A DNA stretch of 64,000 bases from NCBI GenBank assembly GCA_963789885.1, contig CAWBNB010000049.1, forward strand, positions 140,784 to 204,783, in the 5' to 3' direction. The position numbers were made by a program, and so were the translations under genes. The stretch comes from DATEDA01 sp963789885 (GTDB lineage: Bacteria; Pseudomonadota; Gammaproteobacteria; Burkholderiales; SG8-39). Each line of letters begins with the position of its first letter. The first letter of the stretch is position 1. Positions 18,833 to 27,837 of this stretch are shown here, one piece after another. The notes below the pieces were generated by a model. The model was given only the letters and a program-made list of their open reading frames with translations. It made no database searches and had not been told where the DNA came from.

Positions 18833-20632
18833 ATGGACACGAAAGAGACCGGGCAGGCACCCGACCCCGCCGAGGTCGCCAAGATCCTCGGCAAGGTCGC
18901 CGAGCACTCGTCGAACGTGCTCGCCGATTTCGTGACGCGCCATGCCAACGGCAAGGGGCTGGCGGTCACCGACGAGTTCGGCATCGCGCGCGCGTTCATG
19001 GACATGTGGGCGAAGCTGCTCGCGAACCCGATGGCGCTCGCGCAGGCGCAGATGAACATGTACTTCGACTACCTCCGGCTGTGGCAGTCGTCGTGGCTCA
19101 AGCTCATCGGCCAGACGCCCGAGCCGGTCGCCGCGCCGGCGCAGGGCGACAATCGCTTCAAGGACGAGGACTGGCAGAACAACTTCGTCTTCGACTACAT
19201 CAAGCAGAGCTACCTCATCGCCGCGCGCCACATCCACGACGTCGTGTCGGGGATCGACGGGCTGCCCGGCGAGTCGAAGAAGAAGGTCGACTTCTTCACT
19301 CGCCAGTACGTCGACGCGCTGTCGCCGTCGAACTTCGCGCTCACCAACCCGCAGGTGCTGCGCGAGACGATGAAGTCGGGCGGCACCAACCTGGTGAAGG
19401 GCCTGAAGAACCTGCTCGAGGACCTCGACGAGGGCGACGGGCAGCTGCGCATCAAGATGACCGACGAGAAGGCGTTCCGGATCGGCCACAACGTCGCCAC
19501 CACGCCGGGCAAGGTCGTGTTCCAGAACGACCTGATGCAGCTCATCCAGTTCAACCCGTCGACCGAGACGGTGTTCAGGCAGCCGCTCCTGATCATCCCG
19601 CCCTGGATCAACAAGTACTACATCCTCGATCTCCGCGAGAAGAACTCGTTCATCCGCTGGGCGGTCCAGCAGGGCCACACCGTGTTCGTGGTGTCGTGGG
19701 TGAATCCCGACGCGCGGCTCGCCAACAAGAACTTCGAGGATTACATGATCGAGGGCCCGCTCGCCGCGCTGGAGGCGATCGAGCAGGCGACCGGGGAGCG
19801 CAGGATCAACACGATCGGCTACTGCCTCGGCGGCACGCTGCTCGGCGCGACGCTCGGCTACATGGCGGCCAAGGGCGACGACCGCGTGAACAGCGCGACG
19901 TTCTTCGTCGCGTTGCTCGACTTCTCGATCCCCGGCGAGCTCGGCGTCTTCATCGACGAGCAGCAGGTCGAGAGCCTCGAGCGCCGCATGAACGAGCGCG
20001 GCTTCCTCGAAGGCTCGGAGATGGCGGGCACGTTCAGCATGCTGCGCTCGAACGACCTCGTGTGGTCGTTCGTGATCAACAACTACCTGATGGGCAAGGA
20101 GCCGTTCCCGTTCGACCTCCTGTACTGGAACTCCGACTCCACGCGCATGCCCGCGAAGATGCACAGCTTCTACCTGCGCAACATGTACCTCAAGAACGCG
20201 CTCAAGGACCCGGGCGGAGTGCGGCTCGCCGGGGTACCGATCGACCTCGCTCGGGTGCGGACACCCGCGTACTTCATCTCGACCGTCGAGGATCACATCG
20301 CGCCGTGGAAATCCACGTATCTCGGCGCCAAGCGGCTCGGCGGCCCGGTGCGCTTCGTGCTCGGCGGCTCCGGCCACATCGCCGGGATCGTCAACCCGCC
20401 GGCGGCGAAGAAGTACTGCTACTGGCTGAACGACGCGCTGCCGTCCGGCCCCGACGAGTGGCAGGCGGGCGCGACCCGTCACGACGGCTCGTGGTGGAAC
20501 GACTGGCAGGCGTGGATGGAAGCACGCAACGCCGGCGAGCGCGTCCCGGCGCGGGTGCCGGGCGACGGCAAGCTGAAAGTCATCGAGGACGCCCCCGGGT
20601 CGTACGTGAGCGTGCGGGCCGGCGCCGGGTGA
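18833..20632 (+). CDS. phaC: Class I poly(3-hydroxyalkanoate) synthase
   Basis: 599 residues, normal for class I PhaC. The lipase-like box IGYCLGGTLLG carries the catalytic Cys331; Asp487 (VEDHIAPW) and His515 (GSGHIAG) complete the triad. The N-terminal 200 residues with NPMALAQAQMNMYFDYLRLW match the PhaC N-terminal domain. It polymerises 3-hydroxyacyl-CoA into storage granules. GGGAGGAGAGG directly precedes the ATG. No phaB or phasin is adjacent; a thiolase is located at 14655. Confidence 0.96.
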   Translation: MDTKETGQAPDPAEVAKILGKVAEHSSNVLADFVTRHANGKGLAVTDEFGIARAFMDMWAKLLANPMALAQAQMNMYFDYLRLWQSSWLKLIGQTPEPVAAPAQGDNRFKDEDWQNNFVFDYIKQSYLIAARHIHDVVSGIDGLPGESKKKVDFFTRQYVDALSPSNFALTNPQVLRETMKSGGTNLVKGLKNLLEDLDEGDGQLRIKMTDEKAFRIGHNVATTPGKVVFQNDLMQLIQFNPSTETVFRQPLLIIPPWINKYYILDLREKNSFIRWAVQQGHTVFVVSWVNPDARLANKNFEDYMIEGPLAALEAIEQATGERRINTIGYCLGGTLLGATLGYMAAKGDDRVNSATFFVALLDFSIPGELGVFIDEQQVESLERRMNERGFLEGSEMAGTFSMLRSNDLVWSFVINNYLMGKEPFPFDLLYWNSDSTRMPAKMHSFYLRNMYLKNALKDPGGVRLAGVPIDLARVRTPAYFISTVEDHIAPWKSTYLGAKRLGGPVRFVLGGSGHIAGIVNPPAAKKYCYWLNDALPSGPDEWQAGATRHDGSWWNDWQAWMEARNAGERVPARVPGDGKLKVIEDAPGSYVSVRAGAG

Positions 20633-20634
20633 GC

Positions 20635-20661
20635 GCTTCGCGCGGGCTTTACGCGAAGCCC
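20635..20661. terminator. Hairpin between convergent phaC and LtaS-like genes
   Basis: GCTTCGCG (20635-20642) pairs with CGCGAAGC (20652-20659). An alternative overlapping hairpin is GGGCTT/AAGCCC (20644-20661). It starts 3 bp after the phaC stop and sits between convergent genes, fitting a bidirectional terminator, though there is no strong T-run. Confidence 0.5.
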
Positions 20662-20719
20662 GTCCTCACGACCGCCCTGTGGCGCGGGCAGTTCGTCGCC
20701 GGGATCGCCGGCGTCGCGC

Positions 20720-22735
20720 TTACGAACCGGCCGGCGCCGCCGGCGCGATGAGCCGGTAGGCGCTCAGCGGTTGCGGCGCGCGGCGGGCGTCCTGGGCGTT
20801 CGCCCGCTCGCCCGGCGGAACCTGCTCCTCGTCGAGGTAGAGCCCGTGCCGGAACGCGTGCGAGGCGACCTGATAGAAGGCGATCGCTTCGCGCACGAGC
20901 GACGGATCGGGGTCGCGGAGCGGGACGAGCGCGTCGCCGCGCCGGCGGAAGACCTCGATCCCGCGCTTCGGCTCGAGCAGGACGACGTCCTCGCCACGGA
21001 GATAGCCGAGCGTCTGGTAATTGGCGACGAAGGCACGATCGGTCGCGGGCGGAGAATGGAGCACGTCGCGGCCGAGGAACTTCGTGTAGTACGAGAAGTC
21101 GAGCGCGCCGAGCAGCGTCGGTGCGATGTCGATCTGCGACATGAGGCGATCGACGCGGCGCGGCGCCACGTGCTTGGGGGCGTAGACGAAAACCGGGATG
21201 AGGTACTTGTCCACCGGGATCTGCGACGTGCCGCGCGCGTTGGCACCATGGTCGGCGCTGATCACGAACACCGTGTCGTCGAACCATGAGTGGGCCCGCG
21301 CGCGCTCGATCAGGCGGCCGAGCGCGTAGTCGGAGTACTTCACCGCGCCCTCGCGGCCGGTCCCCGACGCAATGTCGATCCGGCCGGGCGGGTAGGTGTA
21401 GGGGCGGTGGTTGCTCGTGGTCATGACGTGCGCGAATACCGGCCGGTCGGGATGCGCCGTCTTCTCGCGCTCGATCTCGTCGATCACCTGGTCGTACAGG
21501 TGCTCGTCCGCCACCCCCCAGACGTTCTCGAACTCGATCCGGTCCGACGCGATGTTGCGGCGGTCCACGGCGCGGTAGTCGTTCGCGTCGAAGAACGCGT
21601 TCATGTTGTCGAAGTAGCCGTAGCCGCCGTAGGCGAACAGCACCCCGTAGCCCTTGTCCTCGAAGATGCTGCCGAGCGAGAACAGGACGCCGTTGTTCGG
21701 ACGGCGGACGATCGACTGGCCGGGTGTCGGCGGCAGCGCGAGCGCGAGCGCCTCGAGGCCGCGGACGGTCCGGTTGCCGGTCGCGTACACGTTCGCGAAC
21801 CAGAGGCTTTCGCGCGCGAGCCGGTCGAGGTTGGGCGTGAGGCCCCGCTTGTCCCCGTAGGCGCCGAGGAACTCGGCGCCGAGGCTCTCCACGCTGACGA
21901 GCACGACGTTGAGGTGCCGCTCCGCGCCGTGACCCGGCTCGAAGCGCTCGATGCTCGCGTCACCCGGGTCGACCCACTGCGCCGGCGAGAGCGCGCGCCG
22001 CACCGTCGCGAGCGCCTCGGGCAGCGGCAGGGTCGCGTAGTAGCGTTCCATGCTGAGCTCGTTGCGGCGGTTGGCGGCGAAGAACTCGTAGAACCCGTTG
22101 CCAGCGAGCTCGTTGGCGTAGTCGTGCGCCGACCGGTTCTTCAGGTCGCTGTCGACGAGGGCCGTGAGCAGGAAGAGGAGCGCAACCTGCGCCCCGACGA
22201 GGCCGAGCCCGCGTCGCCACCCGAGCGGCGCGGCGGACGATCGCCAGAGCGTGCGCGCCGCGAGCACCGTCAGTCCCGCGGCAGCGAGCGCGAGTGCGCC
22301 GAGCACCCAGCCGACCGGGTAGGACTCCCAGATGTTGCCGAGGACCTCGTGGGTGTAGAGGAGGTAGTCCACGGCGATGAAGTTGAAGCGCGCGCCGAAC
22401 TCCTCCCAGAACAGCCATTCCGAGACCGCGAGCAGCAGCGCCCCGAAGCACGCGACACCGAACAGGACGAGGGTGGCGGAGCGGTAGATCCGCGTGCGGG
22501 CGAGCCGGTTCGGTGCGAGCGCGAGCCACGCGAGGAGCGGCGTGACCGCATAAGCGGCGGCAACGAGGTCGAACGCGAGCCCGAGCGCAAAGCTGCGCGC
22601 GAGCTCACCGGCGCCAAGGACGCTCGCCTCGGGCCGCAGCGCGAGCGCGACCCGCGTGAGGGTGCTGACCGCCACGAACACTGCCGCCGCGGCGAACGCC
22701 GGCAGAAATCGGGTCAGGGAACGGGGAAAACGCAT
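20720..22735 (-). CDS. LtaS-like phosphoglycerol/phosphoethanolamine transferase (sulfatase fold)
   Basis: 671 residues. Five N-terminal membrane segments (about residues 8-210) are followed by a periplasmic sulfatase-fold domain: VLVSVESLGAEFLG (metal-binding Glu), ATGNRTVRGLEA with the nucleophile Thr, ISADHGANARG and the metal-binding His region PVFVYAPKH. This is the layout of lipoteichoic-acid synthase-like enzymes, which in Gram-negatives transfer phosphoglycerol or phosphoethanolamine to periplasmic glucans or LPS. Convergent with phaC and monocistronic. Confidence 0.9.
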   Translation of the reverse strand: MRFPRSLTRFLPAFAAAAVFVAVSTLTRVALALRPEASVLGAGELARSFALGLAFDLVAAAYAVTPLLAWLALAPNRLARTRIYRSATLVLFGVACFGALLLAVSEWLFWEEFGARFNFIAVDYLLYTHEVLGNIWESYPVGWVLGALALAAAGLTVLAARTLWRSSAAPLGWRRGLGLVGAQVALLFLLTALVDSDLKNRSAHDYANELAGNGFYEFFAANRRNELSMERYYATLPLPEALATVRRALSPAQWVDPGDASIERFEPGHGAERHLNVVLVSVESLGAEFLGAYGDKRGLTPNLDRLARESLWFANVYATGNRTVRGLEALALALPPTPGQSIVRRPNNGVLFSLGSIFEDKGYGVLFAYGGYGYFDNMNAFFDANDYRAVDRRNIASDRIEFENVWGVADEHLYDQVIDEIEREKTAHPDRPVFAHVMTTSNHRPYTYPPGRIDIASGTGREGAVKYSDYALGRLIERARAHSWFDDTVFVISADHGANARGTSQIPVDKYLIPVFVYAPKHVAPRRVDRLMSQIDIAPTLLGALDFSYYTKFLGRDVLHSPPATDRAFVANYQTLGYLRGEDVVLLEPKRGIEVFRRRGDALVPLRDPDPSLVREAIAFYQVASHAFRHGLYLDEEQVPPGERANAQDARRAPQPLSAYRLIAPAAPAGS

Positions 22736-22839
22736 GGCGGGCCGGATGCTAGCCCCTCAACCTTGCGTTTGGCTGACGGAGATCAAATGACCGAGCGGAG
22801 GCCGGTATCATAGGCCCGTCCACTGGGGGAGGAGCCGCA

Positions 22840-24183
22840 ATGGCGGGCGAGGCACTGGCGATCGGCGGGGGCGCGGGGTTCTCGGGCGACCGCACCGACG
22901 CCGCCGGCCCGGTGGTCGAGACCCTCGTCGCGCGCGGCGGCCCGGCGGCGCTGATTTTCGAGACGCTTGCCGAGCGCACGCTCGCACTCGCGCAGATCGC
23001 CCGGCGGCAGAACCCCGAGGGGGGCTACGAGCCGCAGCTCGACCGCTTCGTCGGTCCGGTCCTCGCGGCTTGCGTCGAGCACCGCATCCCGATCGTCGGC
23101 AATTTCGGCGCGGCGAACCCGCGCGCCGCGGCGCGGCGCCTGCAGGCGCTCGCGCGGGAGCTGGGGCTGCGGAGCCTGCGCGTCGGCGTCGTCGAAGGCG
23201 ACGACCTCTCGGACGAACGCGGGCGGGCGCTCCTCGCCGAGCACCTTCCCGGCGGCAGGCGCGATTTCGTGAGCGCGAACGCGTACCAGGGCGCGAAGCC
23301 GATCGCCGATGCGCTGCGCGCCGGCGCACAGGTCGTCGTGACCGGCCGCGTCGCCGACCCGTCGCTCGCGGTCGGTCCGGCGATGGCCCATTACGGCTGG
23401 GCCGAGGACGACTGGCCGGCGCTCGGTCGCTGCACGATGGCCGGGCACCTGCTCGAGTGCGGCGCGCAGGTCACCGGCGGCTACTTCGCGGACCCCGGCC
23501 TCAAGGACGTGCCCGATCTCGCGCACGTCGGCTTCCCGATCGCGGAGGTTGCCGCCGACGGCTCGTTCACGATCGGCAAGGCCGCGAATACCGGCGGCCT
23601 GGTGGACGCGCGCACGGTGAAGGAGCAGCTCCTGTACGAGGTCCACGATCCGGCGGCCTACCTCACGCCCGACGTCGTCGCCGACATCTCGGACGCCGAG
23701 GTGAACGAGATCGGCCGCGACCGCGTCGCGGTGGCGGGCGTGCGCGGCCATCCGCGAACCGCGACCCTGAAAGTCAACGCCTGGTTCGACGGCGGCTGGC
23801 TCGGCGAGGCGGAGATCTCCTATGCGGGACCCAACGCGGAGGCGCGTGCGCGCCTGGGCGCGGAAGTCGTGCGCGAGCGCATCGGCGGTGCGCTCGACGT
23901 CCGCTTCGATCTGATTGGCGTCCTGAGCGTATTCGCCGACGACGGCGGCCGCCTGCTCGCCGCCCGTCCGCCCGGCGCCGCACGCGACGTGCGCTTGCGC
24001 GCGGCCGCAGTGCACGCCGAGCGCGCGCGCGTCGAGCGCCTGCTCGAGGAGGTCACCACGCTGTACACCTGCGGCCCCGCGGGCGGCGGCGGGGTGCGCA
24101 CGAGCCTGCGCTCGCGCCTGTCGACGGTGTCGTGCCTGGTGCCGCGCGAGCGCGTGCCGGCGCGCTTCGAGATCCTGGAGTGA
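22840..24183 (+). CDS. AtuA-family (DUF1446) protein
   Basis: 447 residues. GGGAGFSGDR at the N-terminus, GNFGAANPRAA, VTGRVADPSLAVGP and ECGAQVTGGYF are the conserved DUF1446 blocks. The prototype AtuA is essential for acyclic-terpene (citronellol) use in Pseudomonas, with unknown chemistry. GGAGGAG stands 6 bp upstream of the ATG. The usual C-terminal small domain is not part of this protein but is encoded by the next gene, 4 bp downstream. A Bug receptor follows in the same direction. Confidence 0.88.
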   Translation: MAGEALAIGGGAGFSGDRTDAAGPVVETLVARGGPAALIFETLAERTLALAQIARRQNPEGGYEPQLDRFVGPVLAACVEHRIPIVGNFGAANPRAAARRLQALARELGLRSLRVGVVEGDDLSDERGRALLAEHLPGGRRDFVSANAYQGAKPIADALRAGAQVVVTGRVADPSLAVGPAMAHYGWAEDDWPALGRCTMAGHLLECGAQVTGGYFADPGLKDVPDLAHVGFPIAEVAADGSFTIGKAANTGGLVDARTVKEQLLYEVHDPAAYLTPDVVADISDAEVNEIGRDRVAVAGVRGHPRTATLKVNAWFDGGWLGEAEISYAGPNAEARARLGAEVVRERIGGALDVRFDLIGVLSVFADDGGRLLAARPPGAARDVRLRAAAVHAERARVERLLEEVTTLYTCGPAGGGGVRTSLRSRLSTVSCLVPRERVPARFEILE

Positions 24184-24187
24184 GCCG

Positions 24188-24523
24188 ATGGCCCGCGTCC
24201 CGCTCCACCTCCTCGCCCACGGCCGCACCGGCGACAAGGGCGACCGCTCGAACATCAGCGTGTTCGCCTACCGCCCGGAGGCGTTTCCGTTCATTGCCGA
24301 GCAGCTCACCGAGGCGCGGGTCGCCGAAGCGTTCCGGCACCGGCGCCCGTCCGCGGTGAAGCGCTACCTGCTGCCGAAGCTCCACGGGATGAACTTCGTG
24401 CTCGACGGCGTGCTCGACGGCGGCGTCAACGACTCGCTCAACCTCGATACCCACGGGAAGAGCCTCGTGTTCCTCGTCCTCGAGATCGAGATCGAGGTGC
24501 CGGCGGAGCTCGTGCCAGGATGA
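24188..24523 (+). CDS. AtuA-like ferredoxin-fold domain protein
   Basis: 111 residues. HLLAHGRTGDKGDRSNISVFAY and LPKLHGMNFVLDGVLDGGVNDSLNLDTHGKSL contain the blocks (RTGDKGD, LNFVL-type, GGV..SL..D..GK) that form the C-terminal domain of many AtuA proteins. Here it is a free protein encoded right after the large part, consistent with a two-subunit version. Its last codons overlap the upstream extension of the next frame by 4 bp. Confidence 0.82.
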   Translation: MARVPLHLLAHGRTGDKGDRSNISVFAYRPEAFPFIAEQLTEARVAEAFRHRRPSAVKRYLLPKLHGMNFVLDGVLDGGVNDSLNLDTHGKSLVFLVLEIEIEVPAELVPG

Positions 24524-24549
24524 TCCGATCGACCAGCAGGAGGAAACCG

Positions 24550-25500
24550 ATGTTCCGCAGCCTCGTCACCGCCGGCCTGGCGGCGCTCACCCTCGGCGCG
24601 CACGCGCAGACCTATCCTTCCCGCCCGGTGAAGCTGATCGTCCCGTTCCCCGCGGGCAGCGCCACCGACCAGGTGGCACGCCTCGTCGGTCAGCAGCTGA
24701 ACGAAGCGCTGAAGCAGCCGTTCATCGTCGAGAACAAACCCGGGGCGCAGGGCGCCATTGCCGCCGCCGAAGTGGCGAAGGCCGCGCCGGACGGCTACAC
24801 GCTGCTGCTGACCACGAACACCCCGCAGGCGGCGAACGTGAGCCTGTTCAAGAAGCTCGCCTACGATCCGGTGAAGGATTTCGCGCCCGTGGCGCGCATC
24901 GGCACGACGTCGTTCATGCTGATGTTGCGGGCCGACTCGCCGATCAAGACCTTCAAGGAGTTCCTCGCCGACGCGCGCGCGAAGCCGGGCAAGCTCTCCG
25001 CGGGCTACGGTTCGGCCGGCTCGCAGGTCTCGCTCGCGATGCTCAAGTCCATGGGCAAGCTCGACGTGGTCGAGGTCCCTTACAAGGGCATCCCGCAGAC
25101 CGTCACCGACGTCCTGGGCGGAACGCTCTCGTTCACCTTCGTGGACCTGAGCAACGCGCTCGCCCAGGCGAAGGGCGGCAAGCTGAGAGGTCTGGCAGTG
25201 ACCTCGGCGACGCGGACGCCGCTCGCACCGGACATGCCCGCCGTCGCCGAGGAGCTGAAGGGCTACGAGCTGATCGCCTGGTTCGCGCTCATGGCGCCCG
25301 CGGGGACGCCCGCGGAGATCGTGCAGCGATTGCACGACGTCACGGTCAAGGGCATTGCGAAGCCGGAAGTGAAGGAGAAGTTCGCCCTCATCGGCGTGGA
25401 CGTGGCGCCGATGAACCCGGCCGAGCTCGCCAAGTTCATCCAGAACGAGATCGTGCACTGGGCGCAGCTCGTGAAGCTCGCCGGGATCCAGCCGGAGTGA
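24550..25500 (+). CDS. Bug/TctC family periplasmic substrate-binding protein
   Basis: 316 residues with a Sec signal peptide ending near GAHAQ. YPSRPVKLIVPFPAGSATDQVAR and VVEVPYKGIPQTVTDVLGG are typical Bug motifs. The ATG at 24550 is preceded by AGGAGG at 6 bp; an in-frame upstream ATG at 24520 is less likely. It is encoded directly after the AtuA-like pair, suggesting that it captures the acid or precursor this pair acts on. No TctAB subunits are close. Its sequence differs clearly from the Bug protein at 1126. Confidence 0.9.
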   Translation: MFRSLVTAGLAALTLGAHAQTYPSRPVKLIVPFPAGSATDQVARLVGQQLNEALKQPFIVENKPGAQGAIAAAEVAKAAPDGYTLLLTTNTPQAANVSLFKKLAYDPVKDFAPVARIGTTSFMLMLRADSPIKTFKEFLADARAKPGKLSAGYGSAGSQVSLAMLKSMGKLDVVEVPYKGIPQTVTDVLGGTLSFTFVDLSNALAQAKGGKLRGLAVTSATRTPLAPDMPAVAEELKGYELIAWFALMAPAGTPAEIVQRLHDVTVKGIAKPEVKEKFALIGVDVAPMNPAELAKFIQNEIVHWAQLVKLAGIQPE

Positions 25501-26285
25501 CCGGCGGCCGGCGCGAGGCCGGGCGCAGCAGCGCGACGCTCGAGGTGCCCGCGGCAGCGCTGCCCTACATCCTCTACCAGCGCACGCAGCACCTCGACTT
25601 CATCCGCTCGCCCCGCGCGATGCGCGCGTTCCTGGCGCTCGATCGCCTGTTCGGCGGCGATGGGCGGGCGGTGTTCGGCTCGCGTCTGTTCCGGCCGGCG
25701 GTTCGGCTCGAGGCGATGCTGCGCGGCGGCTCGATCCGGCGGCGCTTCGCCGACGAGATCGCCGCGGAGTTCGAGCGGCTGCGGCCGCACCTCGCCGCGC
25801 ACTGCCGCAGCATCCTCGACGTCGGCTCCGGCGTCGCCGGCATCGACGCGCCGCTCTACCACCACTACGCGGCGGACTCCCCCCGCGTGCTGCTCCTCGA
25901 CCGGACGTCGATCCAGGAACGGATTTTCTACGGGTTCGAGCGCGACGGCGCCTTCTACAACTCGCTCGACGTCGCGCGCGACCTGCTGCGTGCCAACGGG
26001 GTGCCGGACGACCGGATCGTCACGATCGAGGCCGCGCCCGACTTCCAGATCGCTCCCGAGCGCGAGATCGACCTCGCGCTCTCGCTCATCTCATGGGGTT
26101 TCCACTACCCGGTCGCGACCTACCTCGACCGCGTGCACGCACTGCTCGCGCCCGGCGGCCGGCTGATCCTCGACGTCCGCCGAGGCACCGGGGCCGAGGA
26201 CGAGCTGCGCGCGAAGTTCAGCACCGTGCGAGCGATCGAGGAGCGGCCGAAGCACCTGCGCCTGATGGCGATCAAGGCGTCCTAG
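25497..26285 (+). CDS. Class I SAM-dependent methyltransferase, unassigned
   Basis: 262 residues starting in an ATGA overlap with the Bug gene. ILDVGSGVAGIDAPLYHHY (about residues 104-122) looks like motif I, followed by VLLLDRTSIQERIFYGF (acidic residue after strand 2), DLALSLISWGFHYP and LLAPGGRLILDVRRG. This is the class I methyltransferase order. It ends in a 4-bp overlap with the convergent NCS2 permease gene. Substrate unknown; translational coupling to the Bug gene suggests joint expression. Confidence 0.75.
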   Translation: MTGGRREAGRSSATLEVPAAALPYILYQRTQHLDFIRSPRAMRAFLALDRLFGGDGRAVFGSRLFRPAVRLEAMLRGGSIRRRFADEIAAEFERLRPHLAAHCRSILDVGSGVAGIDAPLYHHYAADSPRVLLLDRTSIQERIFYGFERDGAFYNSLDVARDLLRANGVPDDRIVTIEAAPDFQIAPEREIDLALSLISWGFHYPVATYLDRVHALLAPGGRLILDVRRGTGAEDELRAKFSTVRAIEERPKHLRLMAIKAS

Positions 26286-27814
26286 GCCGGCGCCTCCTTC
26301 CGCCCGCCGAGCACGAGGCAGACCACGCCGAACAGCGCGTAGCCGAGCGCGACGAGCGGCGCCTTGGCCCATCCGAGCGTTTCGCCGTGGATGAAGCCGA
26401 AGAACGCGAGCACGGCGCCCACGAACGCCCAGACCGCCGCGTGCCTCAGCTGCTTGTCGATGATGCACGCCGCCATCGCGCCGAGCACCAGCCCGGCGAG
26501 CACCGCGCCGCCGCCGAGGAGCTGCATGCCGTGGTACACGATGCCGGTGGCGCCGAGCTTGTCCAGGCCGACGGTTGCCGCCGCGGTGCCGACCGCGGCG
26601 AGCGCGCTGTCGACCTGCAGATGCCCCCAGGCGGCGACGTTCGGGACGATGGCGAGCACCACTGCCGGCGCGTGCTCCTTCGGCGACGCCTGGAACGCCT
26701 GCGCGCCGATCACCAGCCCGATGTAAAGCAGGATCGGGAGGATCGCCACTAGCGGCACCACCGCCAGCAGCAGCGCCGTCAGGCCGAGGAAGCACACGGC
26801 CGCGATGACGAGGCCGGTCGCGAGCGAGTAACCGATCCGGCCGCCCACCGCTTTCCAGCCCGGATGACCGATGTACACCGCCGGCGGGAACGGGCTGCCC
26901 AGGATCGCGCCCGCGATCGCGCCGACGCCGTCCGCGAGCAGGATCTTGCGCAGGTTGTAGTTGTCGCCGGCCGCTGCGGCGCTCTCGACGTTGTTCATCG
27001 CCTCGGTGAAGTTGTAGATGCCGAGCGGGATCGCGGTGGCGAGGAGCGGCGCGACGTTGGCGAGGCCGGTGAACACCTCCACCGAGGGCAGCGGCAGGTG
27101 CAGCCCGAACTGCGCGAACGACGCCTGGACGTTCTGCGCCTTCATGTAGTCGCTCCAGCCGAACGCGGTCGCCGCCCAGCCGATCACGATGCCGACGATC
27201 ACCGCGACGAGGCCGCCGGGCAGCCCGCCGGGCAGCCGGACGTTCGCGGTCCAGGCGATCAGCACGATCGCGAGCGAGACGAACGCGATCCACGGCACTT
27301 CCCACATCTGGAACGCCGGCCGCAGCGAAATGAACGCGATCGAGATGCCGGCGAGCGTGCCGAGCATCGCCGCGCGCGGCGTGTGGGCGCGGATCCACGG
27401 GCCGACGAACGCGCCGAGGAGCACGATCACGCCGATGATGAAGCACCACGCGAGACCCGCCTGCCAGGCGAGTCTCGCGTCCTTCGTCGAGAGGTACACC
27501 GGCAGCATGACCACGAACACGACGATGAACATGTGCGGCACGCTCGGGCCGTACGGCATCGCGGTGACATCGGCGCGGCCTTCCTTCTTCGCGAGCTGGT
27601 TGGCGAGGTAGGCGTAGTACAGGTTCCCGAGCGGCAGCGCGATGCCGAGCGCCGGCAGGATGCGTCCGAAGACGATGTCCTCCGGCAGGTTGACCACGCC
27701 GAGGCACAGACCCGTCAGCACGATCACGTTGAGAAGGACGTTCGTGAACAGCCCGAAGAAGCCGTTCCAGTCTCCAGGCACCCACCATCGCACCGCCGCC
27801 GTACCGTTCGTCAT
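26282..27814 (-). CDS. NCS2/AzgA-like nucleobase permease
   Basis: 510 residues, about 12 membrane segments. Conserved NCS2-like parts are visible: DVTAMPYGPSVPHMF, a central NFTEAMNNVESA with the family's acidic substrate-site residues, and GSPFPPAVYIGHPGWKAVGGR. It is predicted to import a purine, pyrimidine or related ring compound by proton symport. AGGGGG stands 4 bp before the ATG at 27814. The isochorismatase-fold hydrolase is encoded 23 bp upstream on the same strand, pointing to uptake and breakdown of a nitrogen compound. Confidence 0.85.
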   Translation of the reverse strand: MTNGTAAVRWWVPGDWNGFFGLFTNVLLNVIVLTGLCLGVVNLPEDIVFGRILPALGIALPLGNLYYAYLANQLAKKEGRADVTAMPYGPSVPHMFIVVFVVMLPVYLSTKDARLAWQAGLAWCFIIGVIVLLGAFVGPWIRAHTPRAAMLGTLAGISIAFISLRPAFQMWEVPWIAFVSLAIVLIAWTANVRLPGGLPGGLVAVIVGIVIGWAATAFGWSDYMKAQNVQASFAQFGLHLPLPSVEVFTGLANVAPLLATAIPLGIYNFTEAMNNVESAAAAGDNYNLRKILLADGVGAIAGAILGSPFPPAVYIGHPGWKAVGGRIGYSLATGLVIAAVCFLGLTALLLAVVPLVAILPILLYIGLVIGAQAFQASPKEHAPAVVLAIVPNVAAWGHLQVDSALAAVGTAAATVGLDKLGATGIVYHGMQLLGGGAVLAGLVLGAMAACIIDKQLRHAAVWAFVGAVLAFFGFIHGETLGWAKAPLVALGYALFGVVCLVLGGRKEAPA

Positions 27815-27837
27815 GTTGCCCCCTGAGGTTGTTGTCG

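Noticed and set aside
17756..20482. 908-codon minus-strand open frame opposite the hydrolase and phaC genes
   Set aside because: It is a shadow frame caused by high GC. It is full of Arg, Val, Asp and His without domain motifs, while the plus strand has clear families.
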